Below are positions 36,001 to 47,259 of a stretch of DNA of 64,000 nt, in pieces. Below the pieces are notes generated by a model that was given only the letters and a program-made list of their open reading frames with translations, was not told where the DNA came from and ran no database searches. The stretch comes from Poecilobothrus nobilitatus. Taxonomy: Eukaryota; Arthropoda; Insecta; Diptera; Dolichopodidae. The position numbers and the translations under genes are program-made. Positions within the stretch are counted from its first letter, which is position 1, and each line of letters opens with the position of its first letter. Location: the NCBI GenBank assembly GCA_947095535.1, contig OX352772.1:37963445-38027444 (forward strand), given 5' to 3'.

Positions 36001-36900
36001 AATTATAATAATATATAACATATAACATATAATCACGTTCAAGTTTTTCAAGTCGATATAATACAGATACACTTCTTATAAATATAAACTAATGAACACA
36101 TTCTATCTGAATGTGAACCTCGCCTCAGATAGTTATATCAACATCAAGATAAGGAATTTTCTGAATCTCAAGACTATTTGATATAAATTTCCGTTTATGT
36201 TGTCATTCATATGGGGATTTGCATGGAACTTTGTTACCGGTCGCTATAAATTTTTCTAAAATTTTAGTTTGCTGAAAAAATCTAAAGTTAAATCTGTCAA
36301 ATTGGTTTATATAACGGACATGAGTGATAAAAGAAACCATAGTACTTAATTTTTAAGCTAGTCAAAAAAAAATTCCATTCTATATAAATTATGATTATAG
36401 TCTTTGATGAAGCAATCAAAAATGATAATACAATCACGTTTATTATTTATAGAACCTGAATAATCGAATACTAAGTCGAACAAAAATAATAAATCAATTT
36501 TAGTTTTAATATTTTATAAAAAGAATTTTGACAACCTATGAAAGATGTCTTCAATAATTTTCATCATTGTTATTATATCTTATTTAAGATCTATATATAC
36601 AGTATATCCATTAACAAATGGATCTTTGAATCAATTAATCAATTTAATAAACATTAAATATTATCTTACGTAAGATTTATTATTGTATGATAAATACACA
36701 AAAGAAAAATGTTAATAAGTGACAAATTTTTTAAAAACAATAATAGGGAAATTGTAATTAAAAAAAAATTTTTTAATAATATACGAAGATAATTTAACGT
36801 CAAAACAAAATAAAAAATTTATCTCTTACCATGACATTTACTATAAAAAAAAGTCAGAACAAAACAAAAGTTTCATCCTTAATATGAAACCTTTTAATGT
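36001..36900. other. AT-rich non-coding stretch without recognised features
   Basis: There is no open frame above background. A less AT-rich patch at 36115-36250 (CTCGCCTCAGATAG, CATATGGGGATTTGC) matches no repeat elsewhere in the window. Confidence 0.5.
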
Positions 36901-36906
36901 ACTTTT

Positions 36907-37012
36907 TTTACTTTAACTGAAAACATTTTTACTTTAAGTACAGATTTTATACTTAATGTGAAGAATTGCTTACTTTAAATAAAGATTTTTTTTACTTTAA
37001 GTGAAGGCATTT
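36907..37012 (+). repeat. Degenerate tandem repeat, period about 21 bp
   Basis: TTTACTTTAA or a close variant begins at about 36907, 36928, 36948, 36969 and 36991, each followed by a (C/G)TGAA or (G/A)TA(C/A)AGATT type sequence. Five degenerate units give a small minisatellite of uncertain origin. Confidence 0.65.
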
Positions 37013-39540
37013 GTAATAAAATTTAAAGTATAAAAATACATATGTAAATACATATATAAATATCAGATAAATAAATACATAAATTTCACATTTAAATACA
37101 CATTGAAAAATTTTAAACAGTTAAACATAAGAACCCTTCGTTTTAGTTTTCTCAGTTCCAAAAGCTAACTAATAGATATTGCTCTGCACTTCTCGTATTT
37201 GAGGCATTTTTTTGAAGTTTTAGATTATTTTTGATATTTAATAAATTAATAAATTACTGTTTTCTGAAAACCGTGTTTGTTTGAAGGTCGTTCCACTCAG
37301 AATACACTCAGAAAACAATGTTGAATAATCATATCTAGTCTAAAATAGAATGACTCCGTTAATAAGAACGCTAACAAAAATTTATAATATATTTGCAACC
37401 CTTACTCCAAATAGGTATTAAATACTTTATTTTAAATTGAATTTAGGAGTAAAATACTAATTTTCGCTACATGTTCGCTTGGTCGTGGACATAATTCACT
37501 TGTACCAGTTGCTGACATAATTGATTTTTTTATTTTCTTAATGTGTATTTTACCGGCTAGTTCTTCATCAATAATTAAAACTAAGTTTTGTCATAATTTT
37601 ACTACTTTGTATTAGTTTTCGATTGATGTTCATTAATAAATTAATATTTTCTTTATTTGGTTTTTTGATTAAGATCAACTTAATTTTAGATATATGTTAA
37701 TCGTAAATCTCTTATAATTTAACCACTTGTTCATTATGAAAAATATCTTGAAAATAATGGAACTAATAGTGCAATTGATTGGTTTTGTTACCCTACCCTA
37801 ATAACGGACATGAAGGTAAATTTCAAAATTCTTGGGGTGAAACAAATAAATAATATAGACTAATGTTTCTTCTATGTGGGGTCTAAGGAAGACTAGACCA
37901 TAGAACTATCTTCTTCTTTTAATGACGCTTTTCTAATGTTTCTTCTATATTGGATCTTCTATGTTGTGTTTTTTTTCTATGTTAAGTCAACGAAAGTTAA
38001 AATTAAAAGGAATAAGACCTTTATGTATTCAACAAGAAATCTAGTTTTAATTTCATATTGCAAAAAATAAAACAGATGTAAAATATTTGGCATTATTAAT
38101 GCACTCTACAACAAAATTTAAATTTTATTTAATGAAATTGAAAAAAAAACTTTAAACTACTAATTAAATATTGCATTAATTTTTATACTTAAAATAAAAC
38201 TTTACCTAATTGAATTCTTGTACTTATTTTTTGTTTTTTTTTTTTTATTAAAGTAATTAAATTTATGCATACAGTACATAATTATGCACATAATATTTAT
38301 AAATATACATATTAGTTTGTAGTACATAATTATTTACATATCGTACATTTTTAATTTTGTGCACATACAATTTATGCAACTTTAAGATACATTCCAACAT
38401 ACCATAATATTATCTACTAAAATATTTATTTGTAACCACGTAAAAATAAAGTACATATTTGAATATATAGTGAATTAAAGGTAAATCTGGGCTACTTCAT
38501 GCATTCTCATCAGTAGAACATAAAATTATCATGAATTATTTTGAATTTCGTGATTTTTACAAAAACAAAAAAAAAAAAAAACAATTTAAAAAAATAAATT
38601 TTTGGAATTAATTTCTCAATTTTATATTTAATCACGAGTATTTTTCAAACTTTATTTTTTGTTTTGTTTTTTTCATTTAATTTTTAGAAAAGTTGAAATA
38701 AAAATATAATTTTCATATTAAAGTGAACAGTGAACCCTACAAAATTTGTGTCAAAACTAAATAAATTTCTTTAAGTTTTGTTAAATCAATTTTACTTTAA
38801 TTCATTTTTTTCTGATATTGATGTAGATTGAGCTAGCGCGTCACTAATCACTAGAGTCCAGGTCAGAAGGACACATTGAAAACGTAAGAGAACCTATTTG
38901 ACCAGAGTTGGTATTAAATTGCCCTAGATTTATGCAATGCGATAATATAACTCTCACGGAAGAAACTTTGAAAGTTTCTCATATCCATGTCAGAGAGTTC
39001 AAGGAAATCGTGAAAAAAAACAAATTACCGAGATATTGCCGCCCTTTTTTTTGACAGACTGGAACAGGGCCAGGAAAAATGCTTACGCTCTCTATATACT
39101 TTAATATCATTTTTACTAAGAATATTGTCATTTTATTTAATATTTTCTATCTTGTTATATTTAAAACGATGTAACTAACAATGAAAATGTTTTTCAGATA
39201 ATATTTTTCATCTGATTTTACTAATTACCGAATATTTTAAGTAATTAAATGCAAATTTTAAAGGTCACATAGCTCACAGTTCATAAATGAAACCTTACAG
39301 TTTACTGTTATCATTATCTTACACTGTCTTTTATGATGACTATAATATTCTCGCTTTTTTTTCTACTTTCTACTCCTATGATGGGCATAGGGCAGCGTCT
39401 AAGTTATTTTATATTCCGTTTCAAGAATGATTAGCTTCATTAAGTCGTTGATTGCTACGTTTTTATTATATTTTACGATATGATATTAATCATATGATAT
39501 GATATGATTAAAATTTTTATAATTTTTTATTAATCTATAT
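37013..39540. other. AT-rich stretch with a complex patch at 38820-39090
   Basis: Most of this interval is ordinary AT-rich DNA. The patch 38820-39090 is notably GC-richer (GAGCTAGCGCGTCAC, GAGTCCAGGTCAGAAGGACAC, CAGAGAGTTCAAGG) and holds a 7-bp-arm hairpin GAAACTTtgAAAGTTTC near 38964. Near 39375 CCTATGATGGGCATAGG resembles the end of LINE ORF2 genes read on the minus strand. Neither could be classified. Confidence 0.4.
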
Positions 39541-39611
39541 AAATTAGCCAGGATTTGAACCAAAAATATTTCGATTGAAAGGTCACTATTTTAACCACTA
39601 CATATTGGCTA
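39520..39611 (-). mobile_element. tRNA-like SINE, family T, copy 2
   Basis: On the minus strand, 39611-39545 folds like the copy at 29545. Acceptor arms TAGCCAA and CTGGCTA pair at 6 of 7 positions, and box B is TTGGTTCAAATCC. GACCTTTCAATCG lies in the anticodon region, and the shared tail ATATAGATTAATAAAAAAT follows immediately. Several acceptor positions differ between the two copies in a compensated way. The anticodon hairpin is eroded on its 3' side. Confidence 0.65.
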
Positions 39612-41650
39612 GATACTTGCTTTAGCATCGGGATTTTATTTAAATTTTTTTTTTTTTAAATTCTGCTGAAAAAATTAATTTGACATCAGTTCATAGAAAC
39701 ATAAACATACAAGTAAAATTTGTTATTGTAAAGTTTTTGTCGATCACTGTATTTAAAGGTATATCTGATGAATAATATAAAATAATCTTCATTTATTATT
39801 CACATTACTTTTATTTTTATTCAAACAAAAAAAGTTTCAATATTTTGATTTAATCATCAAATATTATGTACATAATTAATTCAATTATTTGTTTAACAAA
39901 TTTAAACTGAAATTTAGCAAAATTCTTTATTTTAATGTATAATAATATAAAGTAAATATTAAAATTCCGCATAATAAAATAAAATTTTATTATTTTTTTT
40001 TTTTCTTCGTTTTCCGTTTTTTTATTTTACTAAAATTAACATTATTGCAACAAATTCCACCCACAACTATGTATTTATAAATGAAAAATTTTAAAATATT
40101 ACAAATTTGTTTTTTATTTTTTTTTTGTTAACTAAATACTAATTTGTGCAACAATCTCCTAAACTGTACCCCACATTCTACCCCACTCATGTAATATCAT
40201 TTATAAAAAAAAAAATTTACATTTTTTAACTTATTTATAAAACTTTTTTTTTTTTATTCAGTTTCTTGGTTTAATTAATTCCAAATGGTTAACTTTAAAA
40301 CCACATTACAATTTATATACAATTAGCAAAAGTACAATTTTTTTTTTTTTTTGTAGTTAAAATTACAATTTATACCAACACCCATGTACACACATGTAAA
40401 CACACCCATGTGCATGTATATGACACTTAGTAAGCTTAATAATAAAGGGCGCAGTTTCCTTTGGTTGAAAAAAACAATTAATTGTTATTGAAAAATTTCT
40501 AAAACTAACACTAGAATTTAACTAAAGACTAGTTATAAATAGAGAAACGGAATCATAAGAGAAAAATTTCCCCTAAATAACGGTATTTAAATTAAGATCA
40601 ACTTCATATAATTCTATAGTTTGTTAATATTTACAGTTTTTTAAGATTTGCTTTGTGAAAGTTTCAAAGGTCAAATCCATTGTTGTTACCTTCATATGAA
40701 GACAGGGTGAACTTGATTTAATTGAAAATTTTAGAATGAAGACGAGAAGTAGCTGATTTTATTGAAGTTATAAAGGGGAACATTACTTCTCCTCAAATTC
40801 TGAATAACATAAATTCAAACAATCGTTTACATAATACTAATTTATTTATGTTAAGTTTCCATAGGACTAATAATTATAGTAATTAAGAACCGATCAATAG
40901 GATGTTACTAATAGGTAGCAAGCACAAGAATAACATTGACTTTACAAAAACAAAAACTTAAATTGTATAAACAGCAATGATTTTTGAATATTTTAATTAT
41001 TTTAATTGTAATTTAACTGAAATGTAATTTAATTTATAAATTTAATTATTTTGATTGTATTTAGAAATATATATATATATATATACATATATTTTGTATA
41101 AAGTTTGAGCTAAACTAATAAATAAATAAATATCAAGTGGTATAAAAACTGTTTTACTAAAAAAAGTGCTTAGAACATACTGGCATCAATCAAAAATACA
41201 TCGCCTCAATCCTTCGGTACTATAAGAAATAAAAAATAAAAGAAATATAATCTAAATACTGTCAATCATATGTAAATAATTTTCGTTATAGATTCCCAAA
41301 AACGAAGAAAAAAAAAGAAACTTTCTAATGAAGGGTAAATTAAAGAAAAGCTAATAGACAATCATTCATTATTTGACAAACCTTTTACAATTCCTTGTCG
41401 GCAAATACCTAGCAGAATCAATACATTTGATTCGATAAAGAAAAAAAATCGTTGAAAAAATTTTAAATTTAACATCAATATCTTATATTCAAAATTTTAC
41501 ATACTGAATTTATCAATATCTTAGTTTATAATGATTACACCCTTTAATAACACCTTAACTATACTGTTTACAGATCACAGAAAAGAAAAGAAGAAAAAAA
41601 AATTAAGACTTAACCTAAAGAAAAAGCACACTTATAAACAATATTTTTTT
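39612..41650. other. AT-rich non-coding stretch
   Basis: No gene is recognised. An (AT)n run lies at about 41066-41086 and A/T runs are frequent. The open frame 41531-41722 is partly poly-Lys and overlaps the start of the family D repeat. Confidence 0.55.
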
Positions 41651-41654
41651 CACG

Positions 41655-41820
41655 TAAAGAAGATGGGAATCCTTCAAAGACACCAAGAATATCTCCTTAA
41701 TATAATGTCAGATTCTTACTGACCAAACCCAATTCCTTTTCAGCGAATACAATAGGATGAAACTCCTAACTATATTAACGCAGTACATTGATCAGGATGT
41801 AGGGATAGGAAATATTGAGA
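41655..41820 (+). repeat. Interspersed repeat, family D, copy 2
   Basis: Related to 30975-31155 over its whole length in the same order and orientation (TGGGAATCCTTC, TGTCAGATTCTTACTGACC, ATACAATAGGATGAAACTCC, AGGGATAGGAAA). The two copies differ by many substitutions and small indels. No coding frame is conserved between them. Confidence 0.65.
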
Positions 41821-41829
41821 AGTAGGACT

Positions 41830-42300
41830 GTAAAGGAACAATTAACAATTAAAACATGCAGAAGTAGTATATAACAGCTTCTTGCATGAGCTAATAATTG
41901 AAAACAGTTCCACTGAAGCAGGTATTATTATTAATATTTGTATTAATTATTATTATTTCTATCAATATTTGAATCAAAACTACAGAATGAATACCATACG
42001 TTAATTACAACATGTGGTAATTCACTTATGGCATTGCATCTTCTTGCATGTATGAAACAATGTGTTTTTTTTTAAAGGTAAATGGGAGTTATCGAAATTT
42101 TAGAAGATTGAATCAAGCATTAATCCTCTAAGATTGTGTGAAACTTTAACCCTCTAAATACTATTTGACTTTTTTTGGTCAAAAAATGTGTTAAAACCGT
42201 TTCTAGTACATACTAAATACTAATATTCTGTTTGGACAATATAAAATTAAGGTTAAGAAATAAAAATAGTTTTTAGATTTCAGAATCAATACGTTATGGG
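41830..42300. other. AT-rich non-coding stretch without recognised features
   Basis: Ordinary sequence with no gene, repeat or hairpin above background. Confidence 0.55.
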
Positions 42301-42301
42301 T

Positions 42302-42410
42302 AATTGATATGTCAGGATGAATAGTTGTTATATTGGGACCAATTGATATTTCGAAACTGATTAATATATTGAGACAAATTGATTTATTGGTACGATCTAT
42401 TAATAAATTT
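42302..42410 (+). repeat. Degenerate tandem repeat, period about 18 bp
   Basis: Five to six degenerate units of the type AATTGATATWTTGRGAC begin at about 42302, 42320, 42341, 42360, 42377 and 42395, with unit lengths of 17-21 bp. The local run of unit-like sequence is clear, although identity between units is low. Confidence 0.6.
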
Positions 42411-45330
42411 AAAGTTCTTTTTAAGTTTTTGGAAAATTGTGTATCATGAGTAAACTAAGTAGACAATTTTTTTTTTCTATATGATTACAATACAATGTTA
42501 AAGTATTTTTAAAATAGCTGGTCATAAAAAAACTTTAATAATAAATTATTAATAAATTACTTTTTCTTATATTATATAATATGGTCACCTTAAAAATTAT
42601 ATATTTTTATTTTTGTAATGTAATTACGAGAAAAAACAATTATCTTACATCTATAAAATGTATTATAAAAAATTAAAATTAAAATGTATGTTAAAGTTAT
42701 CTTATAGTTGTTTAAAACGAAATAAATTTATAATTTATATACTCTTATATTCGAAAAAAAAAAAAAAAAATACTTAACTACATATACTTAGAAATCAGGA
42801 GATAATTTTTTATTTAAAAAAAATTGCTTAATTATTATTTAATTACATACTTGTATAAATCATTATATACATATATCATTATATACTTAAACAAAAAATT
42901 AAATATAAGCATATTGTTGCATCTTTAAAAATAAATGACGTGTAATTATTGCTATATATTAAAATTTTTGCAAGTTGTTCCAATTTAATTTAAAATGTAT
43001 TCATTTCCGGTTCGTTTTAATAAAATTGGTATCTTCGTGTTTACGTTTTTAAAAACAAATTGATGAAATATTTTCATTATGAATGAATTATTTCATTTTG
43101 TTGATTTTTTATGTCTGTCACGTCACGTCATTTTGGGGTTTTAATTTCCTAAAGTTAAAAATTGTCCTATAATATATTTAAAATATTGTAAACTATAATT
43201 TTTTTAGCAGAATAATAGGTAGAAGTTGTAAAAAGATGTGCAATTTATAGGTATAACATTTTAAAAATAATAAATTATAAATATTGAATTATTCACATTA
43301 ACTCTAAATAGGTGAAGTTTAAACCTTATAAATGAATTATTCACATTAACGCTAAATAAGTGTAGTTTAAACTATTAACTTAACTAGATTAGGAAAGACA
43401 TACATTTGAGTTTAACACGTCTAAAACTAAAAGCTAAGAAAGGTTTCAACAAGCATTAAGTTCGAAAGTATAAAAATTTTTGACACAGAGCTAAATTAAA
43501 AAACGCAGAGAAATGAGCATATTTGGATTTTCTTTCACGTTATAGAACATATCATTCTTTTAAAGTTCTTTTAAATATAAATAAATCGTAGATTCTACCT
43601 AAAGTGAAGTACTTCTTTTATATATGTACTGAAACCCTTCAAATATCTTCGAAATACCTCGACAAATTCCAAAAAGACAACTCACGTCTAATAGACGATT
43701 CTGTTGAGCTAGTAACACTAACTAATTTTAACAGCCTCAGATGCAGATGTTAATTACAGATAATGATACTTTGTCTATTGAATTAAAGTTAATTATTCCT
43801 TCCTTTAACTAATTGGAATCGATCAGGAAAGATGAAGCAAGTATTAATTTCTGTACAGTAATAAAATGTTAAATTTCTAAGTGGTTTAAAATTTTTTATG
43901 GAAACTCATTCGTTTTGAGAACTGCTAAGGTGTGAATCATGCTTCTATCAAATGTATTTCATTTGTGTCAGTAACTTTATCTTTTACAATTTACAACAAT
44001 GTAAAAACTTTTTTAGGGTTCGTTTAATTTATGCTTTAACTTACTCTTAATATCATTTACCTTGCCTCCTCCCGTCATCACTTTTCGAATATTAACCGTT
44101 TTTCCTGTCAAAATCCGTTCCTAGTATTTTATTAGTTAGTATAAAAAATATGTTGCAGTTTAAATATTGAATATGCATGCTCTAATACTAAAATTAAATT
44201 TTTTATATATACATATATACATATCTATATTTAAAATAATTTTAATAACACTTTAAATTGAACAAATTCTGATGAATGAAATCTTTTAAAGATTTATATG
44301 TATATGACTATAAAAAGAATTTCACCTTTAATAAATTTATCCAACATAAACTATTGAATACATTATATCTACATACCTATAAATAACATTTTTAATCTAT
44401 CAGTTTTCTTTCAATATGCATAATGCCTGTCCTCTGATCTACTTAATTTATTTCATCTTACACATCACAAATTCAGTTAAATTCTATTATACACGATTCA
44501 TTAACTGATTTTCTATTCGCTTTTCATCTAACACGAGAAAGAAGACTTTAAATTGTTGTATAAAATAATGATAAAAATAAAAATCGCCGCAAAATCATGT
44601 CCTTTTATAAAGAAAATAAATCGTTGCTATTCTTTTATAACCAGTCCATACACAATCTTGAATAAAACGAAATTTAGAAATTAGTTCAAAAAAGTTGACT
44701 AGAATTATTTTCTCCTCCTGAGCAGTTATTGGGTAATTTAAAAAAAATAGGATCTTTTTATGGATTTACAATCCTTTAATTCTTAATCCTTAATTTAATA
44801 TGCGGTTCTTCATTTTATATATACCAGCTCCTTATTTTAATATAAATGTATTTAGTTTAGATAGGGTGTCTAACATTTATAGGATAATGCAGAAAATTTG
44901 ACAAAACTAAAAGAATTATTTTAAATAAAATCAAATAATAGGTAGAACACGAAAAAGATTAAAAGATTAAAATATAATGGAAAGGACTAAAAAAAAATTA
45001 TTAATATTTTTCTGAAGGAAACCCTGCACGTTACTATTTCTGCTGAAAGAAAAACAATTTTTGTCAATATTAATAATTTTTTTATTTGATGCTAGAGTCT
45101 AATACCCTTAACAATTTCAACAATAACCAAAAATTTTCTTATTTTAATAAACTCTCCAAATCTACATTAAACTTCATCATTCTGCTAAATATTCCACATC
45201 TGAAGAAAATCACTTTATTTATAGTTTTTGTCTATTAGAAAGAAAATATATCAAAATGACATTTTAAATATTTTACTAGGAATTTTAAAGGCAACTAAAT
45301 AATAATAAATAATAATAAACAGTTAATTGG
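42411..45330. other. AT-rich stretch with a 48-bp tandem duplication
   Basis: GAATTATTCACATTAAC(T/G)CT begins at 43286 and again at 43334, each followed by AAATA(G/A)GTG(A/T)AGTTTAAAC, giving a two-unit tandem repeat with a 48-bp period. No gene is seen. Patches such as 43640-43780 are a little more complex but unclassified. Confidence 0.6.
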
Positions 45331-45340
45331 TCATCTAACA

Positions 45341-45782
45341 ATGTTGGCAACATGCTGGCAAACGTTACTAAATAAATATGACAGAATTATAACTAAGGCC
45401 ATAAAAATAATAAACGAATACGAGATGCTTTACAATACTATTTCGATGTATGCTAAAACAAACTCTGTTCGGCTGAATATTATTATTACTCGGCAAAAAA
45501 TTAAATACATTTATTGTATCAAAAACAACATTACAAAAAATAATATACAGCTTTATAATAGATCAAATATTTCAAATAGGTTGACCAGATCAAGCACGAT
45601 GATTGAACTACCTTAGAGCAGGAAACAGAAACATTTACAAAGTTTGTTACCAACTGGCATTTGTCATATGGTTATTTAATAAACTTCCGCAGTATATACG
45701 TTCCATTTCTTCGTTTGATGTATTCAAAATGGAAGCATATATCTACATAAATGAAAATTGCAAATTTATTTATTTCACCTAA
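45341..45782 (+). pseudogene. LINE ORF2 C-terminal remnant with one frameshift
   Basis: The first frame (45341-45616) gives LNKYDRIITKAIKIINEYE and, after a diverged middle part, NRLTRSSTMIELP. The next frame takes over at 45615 and runs to TAA at 45780-45782, with LFNKLPQYIRSISSFDVF. The order is the typical end of CR1/Jockey-like LINE ORF2 proteins: (Q)NRAIRII, then a variable stretch, then TR-S, then LWNxLPxxIRxxxSxxxFK. The frameshift and the absence of the catalytic domain show decay. A family S SINE in the opposite orientation lies just downstream. This is the clearest LINE relic in the window. Confidence 0.8.
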
Positions 45783-45829
45783 TTCGCCTAATTATGCATA
45801 GAAAGTGCAAGCGGTAATACGTTTCTTTT

Positions 45830-45952
45830 TCTTCAAAACAATTTCAAACAAATATTGCCGCTTCAGGTATTATTGTAGGATTCGAACCCACACTCCCTCG
45901 GTGTTTACAGCGTATTTTATACGCTCTTACTCACCAGGCATTCGAGGTCCCT
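45830..45952 (-). mobile_element. tRNA-derived SINE (family S), partial
   Basis: On the minus strand it begins GGGACCTCGAATGCCTGGTG, with AGTAAGAGCGTATAAAATACG (box A region) and GTGTGGGTTCGAATCC (intact box B). After box B the normal body is replaced or eroded (TACAATAATACCTGAAGCGG), so the 3' half is missing. The head is one of the best-preserved box A/box B pairs in the window. The open frame at 45805-46002 is a shadow. Confidence 0.75.
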
Positions 45953-46185
45953 TTAAACATTTTATTTACATATGTTATATATATTTTTCTCTTTGGTCCT
46001 AACACTTGAATTCTTTTTGATAATAAGAATTACCATTAACTCGCTGCCAGCTATAGCTGAATGGGTTGATTCTTTAAAATATTATAAATCTAAATCTTAA
46101 AAATCTTATAAATAGCATTTTAATTATCTGAATTTGTATTAAAATTAAATGGTAGGGTATATGAAATAACTAAATAAAAACAGTA

Positions 46186-46952
46186 TTTTTAGCACATTTC
46201 CAAAAAAATTTTGAAAAAATGTGCTTATTAGTTTCACTCTGTCCGTCCGTCCGTCCGTCTGTTTACAAAACTTCTACACCGTTAAAGATAGAGAAAAAAA
46301 TGTAGCCCCTCCCATTACAGAGCTACAGCCCCTCAAACTTTGAAAAAGCCCTATTTTTAAATGCATATATCTTATGTTCTACTTAAGATTTTTTCAATCT
46401 GAAAACGTCATTCGACAGGTATTTCTTTTATCTTTCTAAATTAATATGAAAATTATACAATTTTTTTAAATTTAGTATTTAAATTTACCGTTATGTGAAA
46501 ACCATATTTTGCATGATTTTTCTACTTTCATAACTCCGGCACGCTTCTAGATAGAGGCTTGAAATTTTGAGACAAGAACTTTTAAAATTAGTATAAGTTT
46601 CCTCAGAAAATTTTTTGCTAGCACCCCTTTTTTAAGAGTTATTACGCCTCAAAAATTGAAAATTTGGTGTTTTTAGACACCTGTAACTTAGGCACCTGTA
46701 CAAATTTTTCTTCGGCAAGGCATGAAAATTAAAGATTCAATAATATATTTTTACGTGTGTTAACGGTTTTTCTTAGTTATATAGAATTCCGGACTTATAG
46801 CCCCTCAAAATTTCAAAAATGTCCTATTTTCACATTTTTTCTTATTACATGAAATTTTCAAATTTTTGTGTAAGTCACACTTCTAAACAGTTTGTATTGA
46901 GTTTTGGAAATGTGCGCTTTTAAAAACCGTTGGTTTACATTCTACCTTGTTT
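46186..46952 (-). mobile_element. Family A repeat, copy 4 (short form, internal deletion)
   Basis: A complete minus-strand copy with the family ends (TTTTTAGCACATTTCC and TCTACCTTGTTT on the plus strand), four GTCC units (about 46241-46256) and the 3' hairpin. Compared with copy 3 it lacks about 64 bp: GATAGAGAAAAAAATG joins directly to TAGCCCC. The shared ATG at the junction suggests a microhomology deletion. It has a single chimeric module like copies 2 and 3. No target-site duplication is visible. Confidence 0.85.
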
Positions 46953-47077
46953 AATCTACAAATAAATAAAGGAATACGGTCAGTTTTGTTTGATCAGTTT
47001 GGGACAAGTCAAATTTAAATAATCAAATAACGAAAAAAACAAGTTAATCTGTATGTAATATATAGTTTCGATACCTC

Positions 47078-47250
47078 AGACAGAGTCTCGGTCGCCGTAT
47101 GAAATATAACACCTATAAACATACCGAAGGAATCTGCAGTGTTCGAATGCCATACACGTTGTAAGAAATAATTTCCCTTTACGACATTTACAGCCACAGC
47201 TGAAAAGGAAAGGCTGTGTGATCTCAGGTGAATAAACCAAAAAAAAAACT
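47078..47250 (+). mobile_element. tRNA-derived SINE (family S), eroded copy
   Basis: Plus-strand copy with a weak head (AGAGTCTCGGTCGCCG). It retains ACATACCGAAGGAATCTGCAGTGTTCGAATGCC (box B region), CACGTTGTAAGAAATAATTT and CCTTTACGACATTTACAGCC. The GCTGAAAAGGAAAGGCTGTG block follows, then an A-rich tail. Open frames on the minus strand at 47015-47276 are shadows. Confidence 0.75.
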
Positions 47251-47259
47251 ATAACTCCG

